From Candidatus Nanopelagicaceae bacterium (GTDB lineage Bacteria; Actinomycetota; Actinomycetes; Nanopelagicales; Nanopelagicaceae), in the NCBI GenBank assembly GCA_018883345.1, contig VEQG01000014.1, forward strand, positions 1 through 37,318: a DNA stretch of 37,318 bases. The letters are read 5' to 3'. Each line of letters begins with the position of its first letter. The first letter of the stretch is position 1. Of the stretch, positions 9,701 through 19,662 are shown one piece after another. The translations under genes were made by a program, and so were the position numbers. A model generated the notes under the pieces. It was not told the origin of the DNA, made no database searches, and saw nothing but the letters and a program-made list of their open reading frames with translations.

Positions 9701-10160
9701 ATGTAAACTGGAAATTCCAGTCGATGCACACTTACCTGAAACTTATGTTGACTCTGAGAGACTAAGGCTTGATATTTACCGCAGATTAGCTGATGTAAAA
9801 GATCCACTTGAAATTAAACCGATTGAAGAAGAGTTAATTGATCGCTTTGGGCCCATGCCTGATGTAGTAAATGCATTAATTCAAGTTGCAACACTTCGCG
9901 CATCGGCCAGAAAGTTAGGCATCAAGGAGATGATTCAACAAGGCAAAAATCTGCGGATCTCGCCCATCAAATTGGCGGAATCTAAGCAGTTAAAGATGCA
10001 GCGGCTTTACCCCGGAAGTATGTATAAAGGTGGCACAAATGTGGCTTTGGTCGCTTTGCCTGCCCAGGAATGGTCGCCATTGGGAGATAAACCTAAATTA
10101 CGAGATACTTCCGTCATTGCTTGGGCCACCTCGGTGCTCCAAGAACTAACTAGTAAATAA
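6732..10160 (+). CDS. mfd: Transcription-repair coupling factor
   Basis: This ATP-dependent translocase removes stalled RNA polymerase and recruits UvrA to DNA lesions. Domains in order are a UvrB-like N-terminal module, an RNA-polymerase-interacting CarD-like domain near residue 463 (SGDYVVHEQHGIGRY), and an RecG-like helicase with Walker A near 617 (GDVGYGKTE), DEEQ near 720 and motif VI QIRGRVGRGR. A TRCF C-terminal domain follows. I chose ATG 6732 because AAAGGAG (6718-6724) lies seven bases upstream; an in-frame GTG at 6705 would add nine residues and has no such site. The product is 1142 residues, normal for the family. Confidence 0.95.
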   Translation: MRGLLPLSNQEIDDALNSHHDLIAPPSSYAYLISLRALRKPLLVITASSKAAEDLAKEIRECHPDTLEFPAWETLPHERLSPSSDTVAKRISTLQALQDRNRNWVVVAPIRAVIHRFNSQIIETKPITIDRGVEFDLTELQRELVSFSYSRTDLVERRGEFAVRGGILDIFPPDQNHPIRIDFFGDEIEELSYFAVADQRTFESISTAVKVLPCRELLITDEVREKAKKLTGKYENDLLSKISNGLLPEGMESLIPILVEKMELISTSMPNQFETIFIERERVVSRLSDLLATNQEFKEAAWSNAAIGGNAPVPIEVENTYIEWDELIAQLPNHKDFRQFGADDDLFLDLNSIEPLRGSSERLISLFESALNENKKVIFSASSKGMIDRYASIFRDADLSVQIQYPFAAAPTSGHITLTASTFRNGFYDHNFLFITERDLTGSQNSGGEKLPSKRKKSIDPLQLRSGDYVVHEQHGIGRYIEMVQRAVGGVVREYLVIEYAPAKRGQPGDRIFVPTDALDQISKYIGGETPTIHRIGSGEWSKAKSRARKAVKEIAGELIRLYAARTSAPGFAFSPDTPWQRELEDNFAYVETADQLSTIEDVKRDMERPYPMDRLICGDVGYGKTEIAVRAAFKAVQDGKQVAILVPTTLLVQQHFKTFSERYSGFPIKVAGLSRFNSAKDSKEILSELGKGAIDVIVGTHRLLSNDVQFKDLGLVVVDEEQRFGVEQKEQLKKLRTSVDVLAMSATPIPRTLEMAITGIREMSTITTPPEERHPILTYVGPQDDKQISAAIHRELLRDGQVFYIHNRVESIDRVAVKLAELVPEAKIRVAHGQMSESMLEDVILGFWNRDFDVLVCTTIVESGLDIPNANTLIVEGADKFGLSQLHQIRGRVGRGRDRAYAYFLFQSDKPLTEVAIDRLNTIATNTDLGAGIQVALKDLEIRGAGNLLGGEQSGHIADVGFDLYMRMVGEAVNDYKTGLIETEEISHECKLEIPVDAHLPETYVDSERLRLDIYRRLADVKDPLEIKPIEEELIDRFGPMPDVVNALIQVATLRASARKLGIKEMIQQGKNLRISPIKLAESKQLKMQRLYPGSMYKGGTNVALVALPAQEWSPLGDKPKLRDTSVIAWATSVLQELTSK

Positions 10161-10184
10161 CGAGACTTATTTGAGGTAAAAGTA

Positions 10185-10790
10185 ATGAAGAAGTTAATCA
10201 GTGCTTTCTTAGTGATGAGCGGTCTAACGTTTCTCACAGCTTGTGATGCAGGAACTGCAGCACAAATTGGTGAAACAAAGATTTCAGTGAACACTGTTCA
10301 ATCACGAATCGCAGAGATTAACGATGCCCGACGCGAGTTCGACACTTCTCAAATGCAATTAGTGGTTGGCGAAGAATTAAACCGCACTGAAGTCAGATTC
10401 CTAGTTATAGCTGAAATCTTTAAAAAGTTGGCAGATAAGAATGGCATTGAAATTACACAAGCCATGAAAGATTCAAGAAAAGCAGAAATTTTTAGCTCAA
10501 TCGGCGGCGCAGACCAGTTAGATCAAGCGCTCGTTTCAGCACAAATGGCGCCTTCAGATTTCGATTTGTATATTGAGGCATTGCTGATTTCAGATAAATT
10601 AGTCGAGCGTGCAGCGGCAGCTGGCATTGCGGAAGCAGATGCTCAGACTGCAATTCAGCAATTAGTCTTAGAGTTTACAAAAACTGAAGTAGTTAGAATT
10701 AATCCTCAGTACGGAACTTGGGATCCAACAGTTGCTGACTTAGCTGCATTTGATTCCGCAGGCACTGCGGTCAAATCAATTACGGTCTAA
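10185..10790 (+). CDS. SurA N-terminal-like lipoprotein
   Basis: The protein has a lipoprotein signal peptide: KK at residues 2-3, a hydrophobic stretch, then the lipobox LTAC with Cys20, so it should be anchored on the outer face of the membrane. The rest (about 180 residues) is helical and resembles the chaperone N-domain of SurA/PrsA-type proteins, starting with the typical IGETKISVNTVQSRI segment. No parvulin peptidyl-prolyl isomerase domain follows. Actinobacterial SurA-N lipoproteins are known in the mfd-mazG-eno neighbourhood, which fits its position 24 bases after mfd. A role in folding or quality control of exported proteins is inferred; the substrate is unknown. Confidence 0.75.
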   Translation: MKKLISAFLVMSGLTFLTACDAGTAAQIGETKISVNTVQSRIAEINDARREFDTSQMQLVVGEELNRTEVRFLVIAEIFKKLADKNGIEITQAMKDSRKAEIFSSIGGADQLDQALVSAQMAPSDFDLYIEALLISDKLVERAAAAGIAEADAQTAIQQLVLEFTKTEVVRINPQYGTWDPTVADLAAFDSAGTAVKSITV

Positions 10791-10823
10791 TTAATTCTTT
10801 ATTAGATTTAAGTTAGTGAAATT

Positions 10824-12787
<1,964 letters not shown>

Positions 12788-12794
12788 TTAAAAA

Positions 12795-13205
12795 TTGCCT
12801 CGTAAGAGAAGTAGCTACCGCAGAAAGCGCGTTGATAAAGCAACGCGCTTTTTGATGGTAGCTAGTTTCTTTTTTGGAGCAATTATTTTGATTGGATCTC
12901 CGCTTCAGAAATATTTTGCACAAAGAGCTCAAATAAATGCACTTCAAACTCAAGTAGATTCAAGTCGAAAGGCGCTTGAAGAAGCACGCAAAGAGTTAGA
13001 ACTTTGGAACGATCCAAATTACATTAAATCCCAAGCTCGTGCACGGTTGCATTATGTTTTGCCGGGTGAACGTCAATACATATTAACTAATGACATTACC
13101 TTAGAGGGCGAAGATAATTCGAATGATGTTGCGACCAATGTCCCAACTGGAGTTCCTTGGTATACCCGCTTAATTGCAACTGTAACCGAAGCGGGAATCA
13201 AATAA
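12795..13205 (+). CDS. FtsB/DivIC-family septum formation initiator
   Basis: This is a single-pass membrane protein of the divisome. A basic N-terminus (about residues 1-18) precedes one transmembrane helix (about 20-37). A coiled coil follows (about 44-70), then the family motif WNDPNYIKSQARARLHYVLPGE. The protein is 136 residues. The only start that keeps the basic segment and membrane helix is TTG at 12795; the next Met is inside the helix. The eno-ftsB-DUF501-ppx order is the standard actinobacterial arrangement, which strongly supports the call. Its stop is followed directly by the DUF501 start. Confidence 0.9.
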   Translation: MPRKRSSYRRKRVDKATRFLMVASFFFGAIILIGSPLQKYFAQRAQINALQTQVDSSRKALEEARKELELWNDPNYIKSQARARLHYVLPGERQYILTNDITLEGEDNSNDVATNVPTGVPWYTRLIATVTEAGIK

Positions 13206-13709
13206 ATGAACCGTGAAGTAAGCGAAGGCGATTTAGATTGCATCGGACGCCAGCTGCAAAGACAGCCAAGAGATGTGCATGCAATTGCTTATCGATGCCC
13301 TTGCGGCAAGCCAGCGGTTGTTGAAACACCACCAAGACTTGCCGATGGAACTCCTTTTCCCACTTTTTATTATGCAACTTGCCCAAAATTAACTGGGGCA
13401 ATCTCAACCTTAGAAAATGGCGGCTTAATGGCCGAAATGAATGAAAGGCTACAAAATGATCCTGAACTGGCAGGCTCTTATGCTGCAGCACACGATGACT
13501 ATTTAGCTGCGCGTTCAGCACTTGGCAGTTCATTAGGAATAGATGTTCCAGAAGTAGATGGAATTAGTGCAGGCGGAATGCCAGATCGAGTGAAATGTTT
13601 ACATTCATTGGTAGCCCATTCGCTTGCAGCAGGTCCTGATGTAAATCCATTGGGAGATGAAGCCTTATCAAAATTACCTAAATGGTGGCTAGACGCATCA
13701 TGCGAGTAG
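13206..13709 (+). CDS. DUF501 protein
   Basis: This belongs to a conserved actinobacterial family of unknown function that usually lies between the FtsB-like gene and ppx. The conserved core is seen here: YRCPCGKPAVVETPP, then TPFPTFYYATCPKL, with cysteines at 31, 33 and 59 that could bind a metal. No signal peptide or membrane segment is visible, so it is likely cytosolic. The ATG immediately follows the preceding TAA with no spacer, and the gene's last 10 bases overlap the start of ppx, so all three are translationally coupled. Confidence 0.9.
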   Translation: MNREVSEGDLDCIGRQLQRQPRDVHAIAYRCPCGKPAVVETPPRLADGTPFPTFYYATCPKLTGAISTLENGGLMAEMNERLQNDPELAGSYAAAHDDYLAARSALGSSLGIDVPEVDGISAGGMPDRVKCLHSLVAHSLAAGPDVNPLGDEALSKLPKWWLDASCE

Positions 13710-14614
13710 CCGCAATTGACTGTGGTACAAATTCGATACGTCTGTTAATTGCAGATATTCAAGGCAATAATTTCCGTGAAATAACTCGTGAAATGGAGAT
13801 TGTTCGTCTCGGCCAAGGGGTAGATCAAACTGGAGAATTCCATCCAGATGCGATTGCACGAACATTATTTGCAGTAGATAAATTTGCGGCAGAAATTGCG
13901 CGCAGAGGAGTTGAGAGAATTAGATTTTGTGCCACCAGCGCAACTCGTGATGCAAAGAATCGAGAATTATTCGTTAATGGCGTTAAAGAAAGATTAGGAA
14001 TCGAACTGGAAGTCATCAGTGGTGAAGAGGAAGCATCACTTTCTTTTCTTGGGGCAACCAAAGATTTACCAGAATCCATGGCGCCATATTTGGTTATTGA
14101 TATTGGTGGTGGCTCTACTGAATTTGTCATTGGAAACCGCACAGTTGAGAGCGCAAAGAGCGTGAATATTGGCTGTGTACGAATGTCAGAACGTCATTTT
14201 AAGAATGACCCGGCCACGGTCACCGAAATCGAAAACGCAAGGCTAGATATTCAAAAAGCGATTTCAGTTGCGGCTGAATTTGTGGACATTAAAGCCGCCA
14301 AATCTTTAATTGCTGTTGCCGGTACCGCTACAACCGTCGCTGCTGCAGCTCTAGAGTTGCCAGAATATGATCGACATGCAATTCACCTTGCTCGGATTTC
14401 TGCTGATCAGGCTCATCAAGTGTCGGAAAAATTCTTGAAACTTAATCGTGCTGAACGAGCAGCTCTTGGATATATGCATCCGGGTCGCGTTGATGTAATT
14501 GGCGCAGGATCATTAGTGCTATCTGAAATCATTAAAGCAGTTGGTGCAGCAGAATTTATCGCGAGCGAGTCTGATATTTTGGATGGAATAGCATTCAAAC
14601 TTGGACAACAATAA
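13700..14614 (+). CDS. Ppx/GppA exopolyphosphatase family protein
   Basis: This ASKHA-fold phosphatase is expected to degrade polyphosphate or guanosine pentaphosphate. It shows the phosphate-1 motif AAIDCGTNSIRLL, ISGEEEASLSFLGA, and the second phosphate motif VIDIGGGSTEFVIG. At 304 residues it is the short form without a C-terminal HD domain, as is usual in actinobacteria. I chose ATG 13700, which overlaps the DUF501 stop and starts directly before the family's conserved first strand; an in-frame ATG at 13682 would add six residues deeper in DUF501. Whether it acts on polyphosphate or pppGpp cannot be read from the sequence. Confidence 0.88.
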   Translation: MRVAAIDCGTNSIRLLIADIQGNNFREITREMEIVRLGQGVDQTGEFHPDAIARTLFAVDKFAAEIARRGVERIRFCATSATRDAKNRELFVNGVKERLGIELEVISGEEEASLSFLGATKDLPESMAPYLVIDIGGGSTEFVIGNRTVESAKSVNIGCVRMSERHFKNDPATVTEIENARLDIQKAISVAAEFVDIKAAKSLIAVAGTATTVAAAALELPEYDRHAIHLARISADQAHQVSEKFLKLNRAERAALGYMHPGRVDVIGAGSLVLSEIIKAVGAAEFIASESDILDGIAFKLGQQ

Positions 14615-14638
14615 GTTGCGCAAACTTCAGTAATAGTG

Positions 14639-14666
14639 TTTACATATCGCATATTTTAGGTAAATA
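14639..14666 (+). promoter_or_regulatory. Putative promoter of xylB
   Basis: TTTACA (14639-14644), a 16-base spacer and TAAATA (14661-14666) form a sigma70-like promoter. The -10 box ends six bases before the xylB ATG, which would place the transcription start at or next to the A of the start codon. No Shine-Dalgarno sequence is present, consistent with a leaderless mRNA. This is inferred from sequence only. Confidence 0.5.
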
Positions 14667-14672
14667 TAAGTT

Positions 14673-16073
14673 ATGGCTTCAATTAAAAAAGTGGCAGGTG
14701 TTGATTCCTCAACCCAATCGGTAAAAATTGTTGTTAGAGATGCCGCAACCGGAGAATTAATTTCAAGCGCATCGAGACCGCACCCAGATGGCACCGAAGT
14801 TGATCCTGCACATTGGTGGCAAGCCTTGCAAGAGGTAATCGCAGAAGTCGGTGGCCTGGAATCTTTTGATGCAATCGGTATCGCGGGCCAGCAACATGGC
14901 ATGGTGGTGCTCGACAAAAATGGCGAAGTAATTCGGCCAGCCTTACTCTGGAACGACACTAGATCAAGCAACAGTGCATATTCATTAAATAATGAGTTTT
15001 CAGATATTCACACACGAACTGGTTCAAAACTTGTGGCTTCGTTCACGGCCACGAAATTGAGATGGCTCAAAGATAATGAGCCTGAAAATGCCAAAAAAGT
15101 TGCAGCGGTAGCGCTCCCGCATGATTGGCTCTCCTGGAAGTTAACCGGAAGCAAAGAGATTAATGATCTTTTTACAGATAGATCAGATGCGTCTGGCACT
15201 GGTTATTTCAATCCTGCTAACAACAAATACGATTTAGAAATTCTGGAAAAAGCTTTAGGTCATGCAAACATAGTGCTACCAAAAGTTTTGGAACCAAATC
15301 AGTTTGGTTTCGATAATGGGAAATTGAGGATTTCGGCAGGCGCTGGCGATAATGCATCAGGCGCTATTGGTGTGGGTGCCACAGTGGGTGATTTGATAAT
15401 TTCTTTAGGCACCAGTGGAACTGCATTTGCAGTTTCTGCTACTCCAACGCAAGATAATTCCGGTGAGATCGCGGGATTTGCAGATGCATCTGGAAATTTC
15501 CTTCCATTGGCTTGTACGTTAAATGCTGCCAAAGTTTTTAATGCAACTGCAGAATTGCTTGGTTTAACTTTTGAAAAATATAGCGAGTTGGCATTGCAAG
15601 CTGAACCTGGTGCTGGCGGTCTACTTTTTATGCCACATTTTGATGGAGAGAGAACGCCAGATCGCCCTGATGCTAAAGGAAGTATTCAAGGAATAACGCA
15701 TTCAAATTTCACACCAAGTAATATTGCAAGAGCTTCTATCGAAGGCGTAATTGCTGGAATTGCCTATGCTGGTTTCGGTTTAGAAAAATTAGGTGTTGCA
15801 CGTAAGAGAATCTTGTTAATAGGTGGCGCAGCCAAGAACCCTGCTGTCAGAAAGATTGCAACTGAAATATTTGGTCAAGATATTTTTGTACCACCAGCTG
15901 GCGAGTATGTCGCAGATGGCGCAGCAAGACAGGCGGCATGGGCGCTATCTGGAGAGAAAGATCTTCCAATTTGGTCTAATAGTGATTTTGAAAAGATTTT
16001 GATGGATACATCAAAGAGCGCAGCGGCCGAGCAAGTGCGAAAGCGATATTTTGAAGCGCTAAGCAAAATGTGA
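14673..16073 (+). CDS. xylB: Xylulokinase (FGGY carbohydrate kinase)
   Basis: It is expected to phosphorylate D-xylulose with ATP and feed the pentose phosphate pathway. Motifs include the N-terminal phosphate loop GVDSSTQSVKIVV, the sugar-contact motif IAGQQHGMVVLD, LLWNDTRSS, the catalytic Asp near residue 226 in SAGAGDNASGA, the loop SLGTSGTAFAVS, and the C-terminal ADGAARQAAWAL. QQHGMV and LWNDTR favour xylulokinase over other FGGY kinases. The length of 466 residues is normal. No xylose isomerase, transporter or regulator is nearby, so it stands alone between ppx and a tRNA. Another ketose or polyol substrate is possible. Confidence 0.88.
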   Translation: MASIKKVAGVDSSTQSVKIVVRDAATGELISSASRPHPDGTEVDPAHWWQALQEVIAEVGGLESFDAIGIAGQQHGMVVLDKNGEVIRPALLWNDTRSSNSAYSLNNEFSDIHTRTGSKLVASFTATKLRWLKDNEPENAKKVAAVALPHDWLSWKLTGSKEINDLFTDRSDASGTGYFNPANNKYDLEILEKALGHANIVLPKVLEPNQFGFDNGKLRISAGAGDNASGAIGVGATVGDLIISLGTSGTAFAVSATPTQDNSGEIAGFADASGNFLPLACTLNAAKVFNATAELLGLTFEKYSELALQAEPGAGGLLFMPHFDGERTPDRPDAKGSIQGITHSNFTPSNIARASIEGVIAGIAYAGFGLEKLGVARKRILLIGGAAKNPAVRKIATEIFGQDIFVPPAGEYVADGAARQAAWALSGEKDLPIWSNSDFEKILMDTSKSAAAEQVRKRYFEALSKM

Positions 16074-16132
16074 CTTACCAAATAGCGGATTTTTGGAGCG
16101 AATACGCCTAGTAGACTGCTCCCGCATGTTTG

Positions 16133-16205
16133 GCCCTTGTAGCCCAATGGCAGAGGCAGAGGACTTAAAATCCTTCCAGTGTGGGTTCGACCCCCACCAA
16201 GGGCA
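16133..16205 (+). tRNA. tRNA with anticodon TAA, nominally tRNA-Leu(UAA)
   Basis: The 7-bp acceptor stem pairs 16133-16139 with 16198-16204, the discriminator is A16205, and CCA is encoded at 16206-16208. The anticodon stem GAGGA/TCCTT closes a CTTAAAA loop with anticodon TAA at 16166-16168. The T stem is GTGGG/CCCAC with loop TTCGACC. By anticodon it reads UUA leucine codons. It is only 73 bases, with a 5-base variable region, whereas typical bacterial tRNA-Leu has a long variable arm. A73 fits leucyl-tRNA synthetase recognition. I have a vague memory of similar short UAA tRNAs in other actinobacteria, which I cannot check. Confidence 0.9.
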
Positions 16206-16222
16206 CCAGTTCGATGTGGAAT

Positions 16223-16248
16223 AACGCGCCCCCGCGGCGCGTTTTCTT
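16223..16248 (+). terminator. Intrinsic terminator after tRNA(UAA)
   Basis: AACGCGCC (16223-16230) pairs with GGCGCGTT (16236-16243) around a CCCGC loop, followed by TTCTT. The GC-rich stem and T-rich tail 18 bases after the tRNA make a good intrinsic terminator, separating it from the next gene. Confidence 0.85.
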
Positions 16249-16277
16249 ATTACCGAAAGACCTGACAGGAGTCATCA

Positions 16278-17078
16278 ATGAACAGCAGTAACCCGGTACT
16301 AAATCGATATAACCGTCGCGGTTATGCGTCGATGGGTAATTCAAATGTTGGTACAACTGGCTTCAACACCAGCTATGACGCCCAAGAAGGCGGACAGCTA
16401 GAAGATCTCTATAACGCACCAGCAGCATCCTCAATGCGAACCGGTCGTATGACTATGGATGATGTTGTAACTCGCACCTCAATGCTTTTTGGAATTTTAT
16501 TGATCACAGGTGCATTTGCATGGAACGCGAATCTAGGCGGCGGTGTACTAATTGGAAGTCTAATTGCTGCGACTGCGCTTGGATTTGTAATTGCATTCTC
16601 TCGCAAGGTACGTCCTGCGTTAATACTCACTTACGCAGCGCTAGAGGGAATCGTAATCGGAACCATCTCTGCAGTTTATGAATCAGCTTATCCAGGAATT
16701 GTAAGTCAAGCAGTTCTTGCAACTGCAGTGGCATTTGCTGGTGTGCTATTTGCATATCGAACCGGCAGAATCCAAATTACTGATCGCGCAAAGAAGATTG
16801 CAATGGGCGCCATTATCGGTTACCTAATACTTGGCGTGGTAAATATTTTTGGCGGAAACTTCATCTTCAACGGAACTTTCGGTCCATTTGTAGCGCTATT
16901 TGGTGTCGGTCTTGCGACATTTTTCTTAGCAATGGATTTCGATCAAGCAGCAAAAGCAGTTGCTATTGGCGTTCCACAAGAAGAGTCATGGCGCGTGGGA
17001 TTTGGCTTAATGGTCTCCGTAGTATGGCTCTATTTGGAAGTATTGCGCTTACTTTCGATATTACGCAATAACGATTAA
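16278..17078 (+). CDS. Bax inhibitor-1 / YccA family membrane protein
   Basis: This is a multi-pass membrane protein of the Bax inhibitor-1 superfamily. About 60 polar N-terminal residues, Asn/Gly-rich, precede a set of seven likely membrane helices from about residue 68 to the end. The family-typical MDFDQAAKAV and GVPQEESWRVGFGLMVSVVWLYLEVLR segments lie near the C-terminus (quoted in part; residues about 214-258). The long N-terminal tail matches the actinobacterial subgroup. Bacterial members have been linked to calcium leak, but the role here is unknown. The ATG has AGGAG (16267-16271) six bases upstream. The gene appears monocistronic, between a terminator and a bidirectional terminator. 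Confidence 0.88.
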   Translation: MNSSNPVLNRYNRRGYASMGNSNVGTTGFNTSYDAQEGGQLEDLYNAPAASSMRTGRMTMDDVVTRTSMLFGILLITGAFAWNANLGGGVLIGSLIAATALGFVIAFSRKVRPALILTYAALEGIVIGTISAVYESAYPGIVSQAVLATAVAFAGVLFAYRTGRIQITDRAKKIAMGAIIGYLILGVVNIFGGNFIFNGTFGPFVALFGVGLATFFLAMDFDQAAKAVAIGVPQEESWRVGFGLMVSVVWLYLEVLRLLSILRNND

Positions 17079-17084
17079 TTTGAA

Positions 17085-17119
17085 ATAAAAAAGCCCCCGA
17101 GAGGTCGGGGGCTTTTTTT
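17085..17119. terminator. Bidirectional intrinsic terminator
   Basis: AGCCCCCGA (17092-17100) pairs with TCGGGGGCT (17105-17113) around GAGG. A-rich sequence precedes it and T7 follows it, so it can end transcription from the Bax inhibitor-1 gene rightward and from the MFS gene leftward. It is the clearest terminator in the window. Confidence 0.95.
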
Positions 17120-17129
17120 AATTGTAGAA

Positions 17130-18740
17130 CTAACCTAACTGTTCTCCGGCAGCTGCCTCTTTGGCCTTCTTGTAATCCTCATTGGTTCGCAATCTAACCT
17201 CTTTTAACATCAATGCCAAGATAATTCCAATTGCCGTAACTGGGGCAGCCGATACGAAGACCACATGGAACGAGTTAACAAAGGCTTGCAAAACCGTGTT
17301 TTGCACCTCTGTCGGCAACGTTTTAATCAATGCCGAGTTATTTGTGAGCGCTTCAAGTTTAGATTGATCAAAATTTACAATTGCATCCGGATTTGATTTT
17401 GCAAGTTCTGCAAAGCCAGATTGCATGTAATGAGCCAATCTATTAGTAAGAATTGAACCAAAGAGTGCGGTACCAAAAACAGCTCCAAGTGAACGGAAGA
17501 AGGTATTTGAAGAGGTAGCAACTCCCATGTCGCGCATTTCGACTGAGTTTTGCAGCGCAATCACGATTGTCTGCATTGATAAACCAAGGCCCATGCCAAC
17601 TAACACGGCATAGATCGCTACCTGCCAATAAGGAGTGTCAACTTTAAGTTGGGTCATCAATATCAATCCAATAGTCATGATTGCAGTTCCGGCTACTGGG
17701 AAACGTTTGTAATGACCATGTTTTGAAATTGCTTTTCCAGAGTAAATGGACATCGTCAAAATTCCAAGCATAAGTGGAATCAATTTAATGCCGGCATCAG
17801 ATGCAGAATAACCCTTTACCACCTGCAAATACAGCGGAATCATGACAATTGCACCAAACATGCCAGCACCAATTACAGCGCCCAAGATTGATGTGACATT
17901 AAAAGTGTGGTTTTGAAATAGATGCAGCGGCAGAATCGGTTCTTTCGCACGCTTTTCTTGCATGATAAATAGAACTGCCAAAATTAATCCGATTAATAAG
18001 TAGATGATAGTGCGCGCATCTGCCCAGCCATGTTCTGGTCCATATACAGAAAGTGTTAGCAAAATTGGCACAACTGAGCCAACTAATAAAAGCGCACCCA
18101 GGTAATCAATAGAATGCTCACGCTTTATTTTCGGAATATGAAGCACCATTGAAGTTACAACTAAAGAAGCTAAGGCAAAAGGTACGTTGATATAAAAAAT
18201 CCAGCGCCAACCAGTTATGCCAAGAATTTGTGGATGATCAGAGAAATATCCACCGAGCAAAGGTCCTGCAACCGATGAGAGTCCCCAGACAGCTCCGAAA
18301 TATCCTTGGTATTTGCCTCGATCGCGCGGCGGAACAATGTCTCCAATAATTACGAAAGTCAGCGCCATCAAACCGCCTGCACCTAAACCTTGCAATGCAC
18401 GCGTGGCGATTAACTGTGTCATATTCTGCGAAGCGCCGGCCAAGATTGAGCCAATTAAGAAAATAACAATTGCAAATTGAAATACCGGACGACGCCCATA
18501 CAAATCTGAGATTTTTCCATAAAGCGGCGTCGCAGCTGTTGAAGTTAGCAAATACGCAGTTACTACCCAGGTGTAATGATTAAGACCGTTAAATTCTTCG
18601 ACAATATTCTTTAGCGCTGTCGAAACAATAGTTTGATCAAGAGCCGCAAGAAGTAAACCAGTCATGAGACCACCCATGATGATCATGATCTCTCTATGGG
18701 TATGCTCTTTATGTGCGTTAGTAGAATTTTCCTTAGACAT
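17130..18740 (-). CDS. DHA2-family MFS drug:proton antiporter
   Basis: This is a cytoplasmic membrane exporter with about 14 transmembrane helices over 536 residues, the DHA2 (QacA/EmrB-like) size. It carries [11 protein letters not shown] in helix 1, the loop 2-3 motif [13 protein letters not shown], the [13 protein letters not shown] segment, and the antiporter motif around [10 protein letters not shown]. The substrate cannot be read; multidrug efflux is the usual annotation. The start lies 17 bases after the greA stop and has no clear ribosome binding site, so it is probably read from the greA transcript. No adjacent TetR or MarR regulator is present. Confidence 0.92.
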   Translation of the reverse strand: MSKENSTNAHKEHTHREIMIIMGGLMTGLLLAALDQTIVSTALKNIVEEFNGLNHYTWVVTAYLLTSTAATPLYGKISDLYGRRPVFQFAIVIFLIGSILAGASQNMTQLIATRALQGLGAGGLMALTFVIIGDIVPPRDRGKYQGYFGAVWGLSSVAGPLLGGYFSDHPQILGITGWRWIFYINVPFALASLVVTSMVLHIPKIKREHSIDYLGALLLVGSVVPILLTLSVYGPEHGWADARTIIYLLIGLILAVLFIMQEKRAKEPILPLHLFQNHTFNVTSILGAVIGAGMFGAIVMIPLYLQVVKGYSASDAGIKLIPLMLGILTMSIYSGKAISKHGHYKRFPVAGTAIMTIGLILMTQLKVDTPYWQVAIYAVLVGMGLGLSMQTIVIALQNSVEMRDMGVATSSNTFFRSLGAVFGTALFGSILTNRLAHYMQSGFAELAKSNPDAIVNFDQSKLEALTNNSALIKTLPTEVQNTVLQAFVNSFHVVFVSAAPVTAIGIILALMLKEVRLRTNEDYKKAKEAAAGEQLG

Positions 18741-18757
18741 AAGGAGAGGGTAACGCT

Positions 18758-19231
18758 TTAAACGAATGGAACCGCCTCAAGAATTGCCACTTGAAAGGTT
18801 TTTCCATTTGGCGCCGTATAGGCAACAGTTTCTCCAACTTTTTTGCCGTTAACAGCGCTGCCAAGCGGTGATTTCTCTGAATAAACATCTAAATCACCTG
18901 AAGAAATTTCTCTTGAACCTAATAAGAATTTCATTTCGTCACCAGCAAAATCAACAGTGACAATCATTCCTGGGCCAACTACGCCTGCTTCGCCAACCGG
19001 AGGAGCACCGATAACTGCATGTTCGAGCATATGTTTTAACTGCTTGATACGCGCTTCGTTCTTTCCTTGTTCTTCGCGAGCAGCGTGATAACCACCATTC
19101 TCTTTTAGATCACCTTCAGCACGTGCTGCCTCAATCTTCTTAACGATTTCAGCGCGCTTTGGACCTTCAAGTTCGGCAAGTTCTGCCGCTAAACGATCTG
19201 CAGCTTCTTGTGTTAACCAGGTCTGTGTCAT
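18758..19231 (-). CDS. greA: Transcription elongation factor GreA
   Basis: It stimulates transcript cleavage by backtracked RNA polymerase. The N-terminal coiled coil carries the acidic tip region around [18 protein letters not shown], and the C-terminal FKBP-like domain ends with [16 protein letters not shown] and a short tail. At 157 residues it has the usual length. The ATG has GGAGA seven to eleven bases upstream on the coding strand. It follows the DUF4307 gene by 29 bases and leads into the MFS transporter gene. DUF4307 next to greA is a common actinobacterial pairing. Confidence 0.96.
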   Translation of the reverse strand: MTQTWLTQEAADRLAAELAELEGPKRAEIVKKIEAARAEGDLKENGGYHAAREEQGKNEARIKQLKHMLEHAVIGAPPVGEAGVVGPGMIVTVDFAGDEMKFLLGSREISSGDLDVYSEKSPLGSAVNGKKVGETVAYTAPNGKTFQVAILEAVPFV

Positions 19232-19260
19232 TTGCTCTCCATTAGATGCGAAAGTTTATA

Positions 19261-19644
19261 TTAATTGGCAGGGTAGCAGCGAACTACATCCGCTGAAACC
19301 GAATGCACGCGGGTGGGAATCTGGGTAGTTACTCGCAGTGATTTATCGCCAGCAGGTATCCGATGGACTATTTCACCAACGACATACTTATCAAAATCTA
19401 CCGCGGTAAGTTTGCAATCAATTGCTTGGCTTGGATCATTTCGAGTTATATCGAAAGTAATTCCCATAGATTTTTCATTTATCTCTTTAAAGGAAATTAG
19501 ATTAACCGCTACAGTCGGATTGGAGTGATGTGTTGCGCTCCAAAATAGCCAACCAATTAATAGCGCAAAAATCACATACGGAATCAAGCGCAAAGGGCTC
19601 TTTTTACGCCCATATCTATCGTCCATATTTAGCTGGCCACTCAT
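19261..19644 (-). CDS. DUF4307 membrane-anchored protein
   Basis: This is a small actinobacterial protein of unknown function. It has a basic N-terminus containing RYGRKKSPLRL, one transmembrane helix (about residues 21-39), and a roughly 85-residue domain that should face outside. Family-type features are ISFKEINEKSMGITFDITR and a Cys pair late in the chain (C78 and C123, by my count). The start is uncertain: Met at 19644, or an in-frame Met six codons later at 19626 directly before the conserved RYGR segment. Its start codon lies 18 bases from that of the divergent small membrane protein gene. Confidence 0.8.
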   Translation of the reverse strand: MSGQLNMDDRYGRKKSPLRLIPYVIFALLIGWLFWSATHHSNPTVAVNLISFKEINEKSMGITFDITRNDPSQAIDCKLTAVDFDKYVVGEIVHRIPAGDKSLRVTTQIPTRVHSVSADVVRCYPAN

Positions 19645-19662
19645 AGGCGGTATTCTCTCACC

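Noticed and set aside
16133-16205. Suppressor tRNA reading
   Set aside because: TAA here is the anticodon, which pairs with the UUA codon, not with the UAA stop codon.
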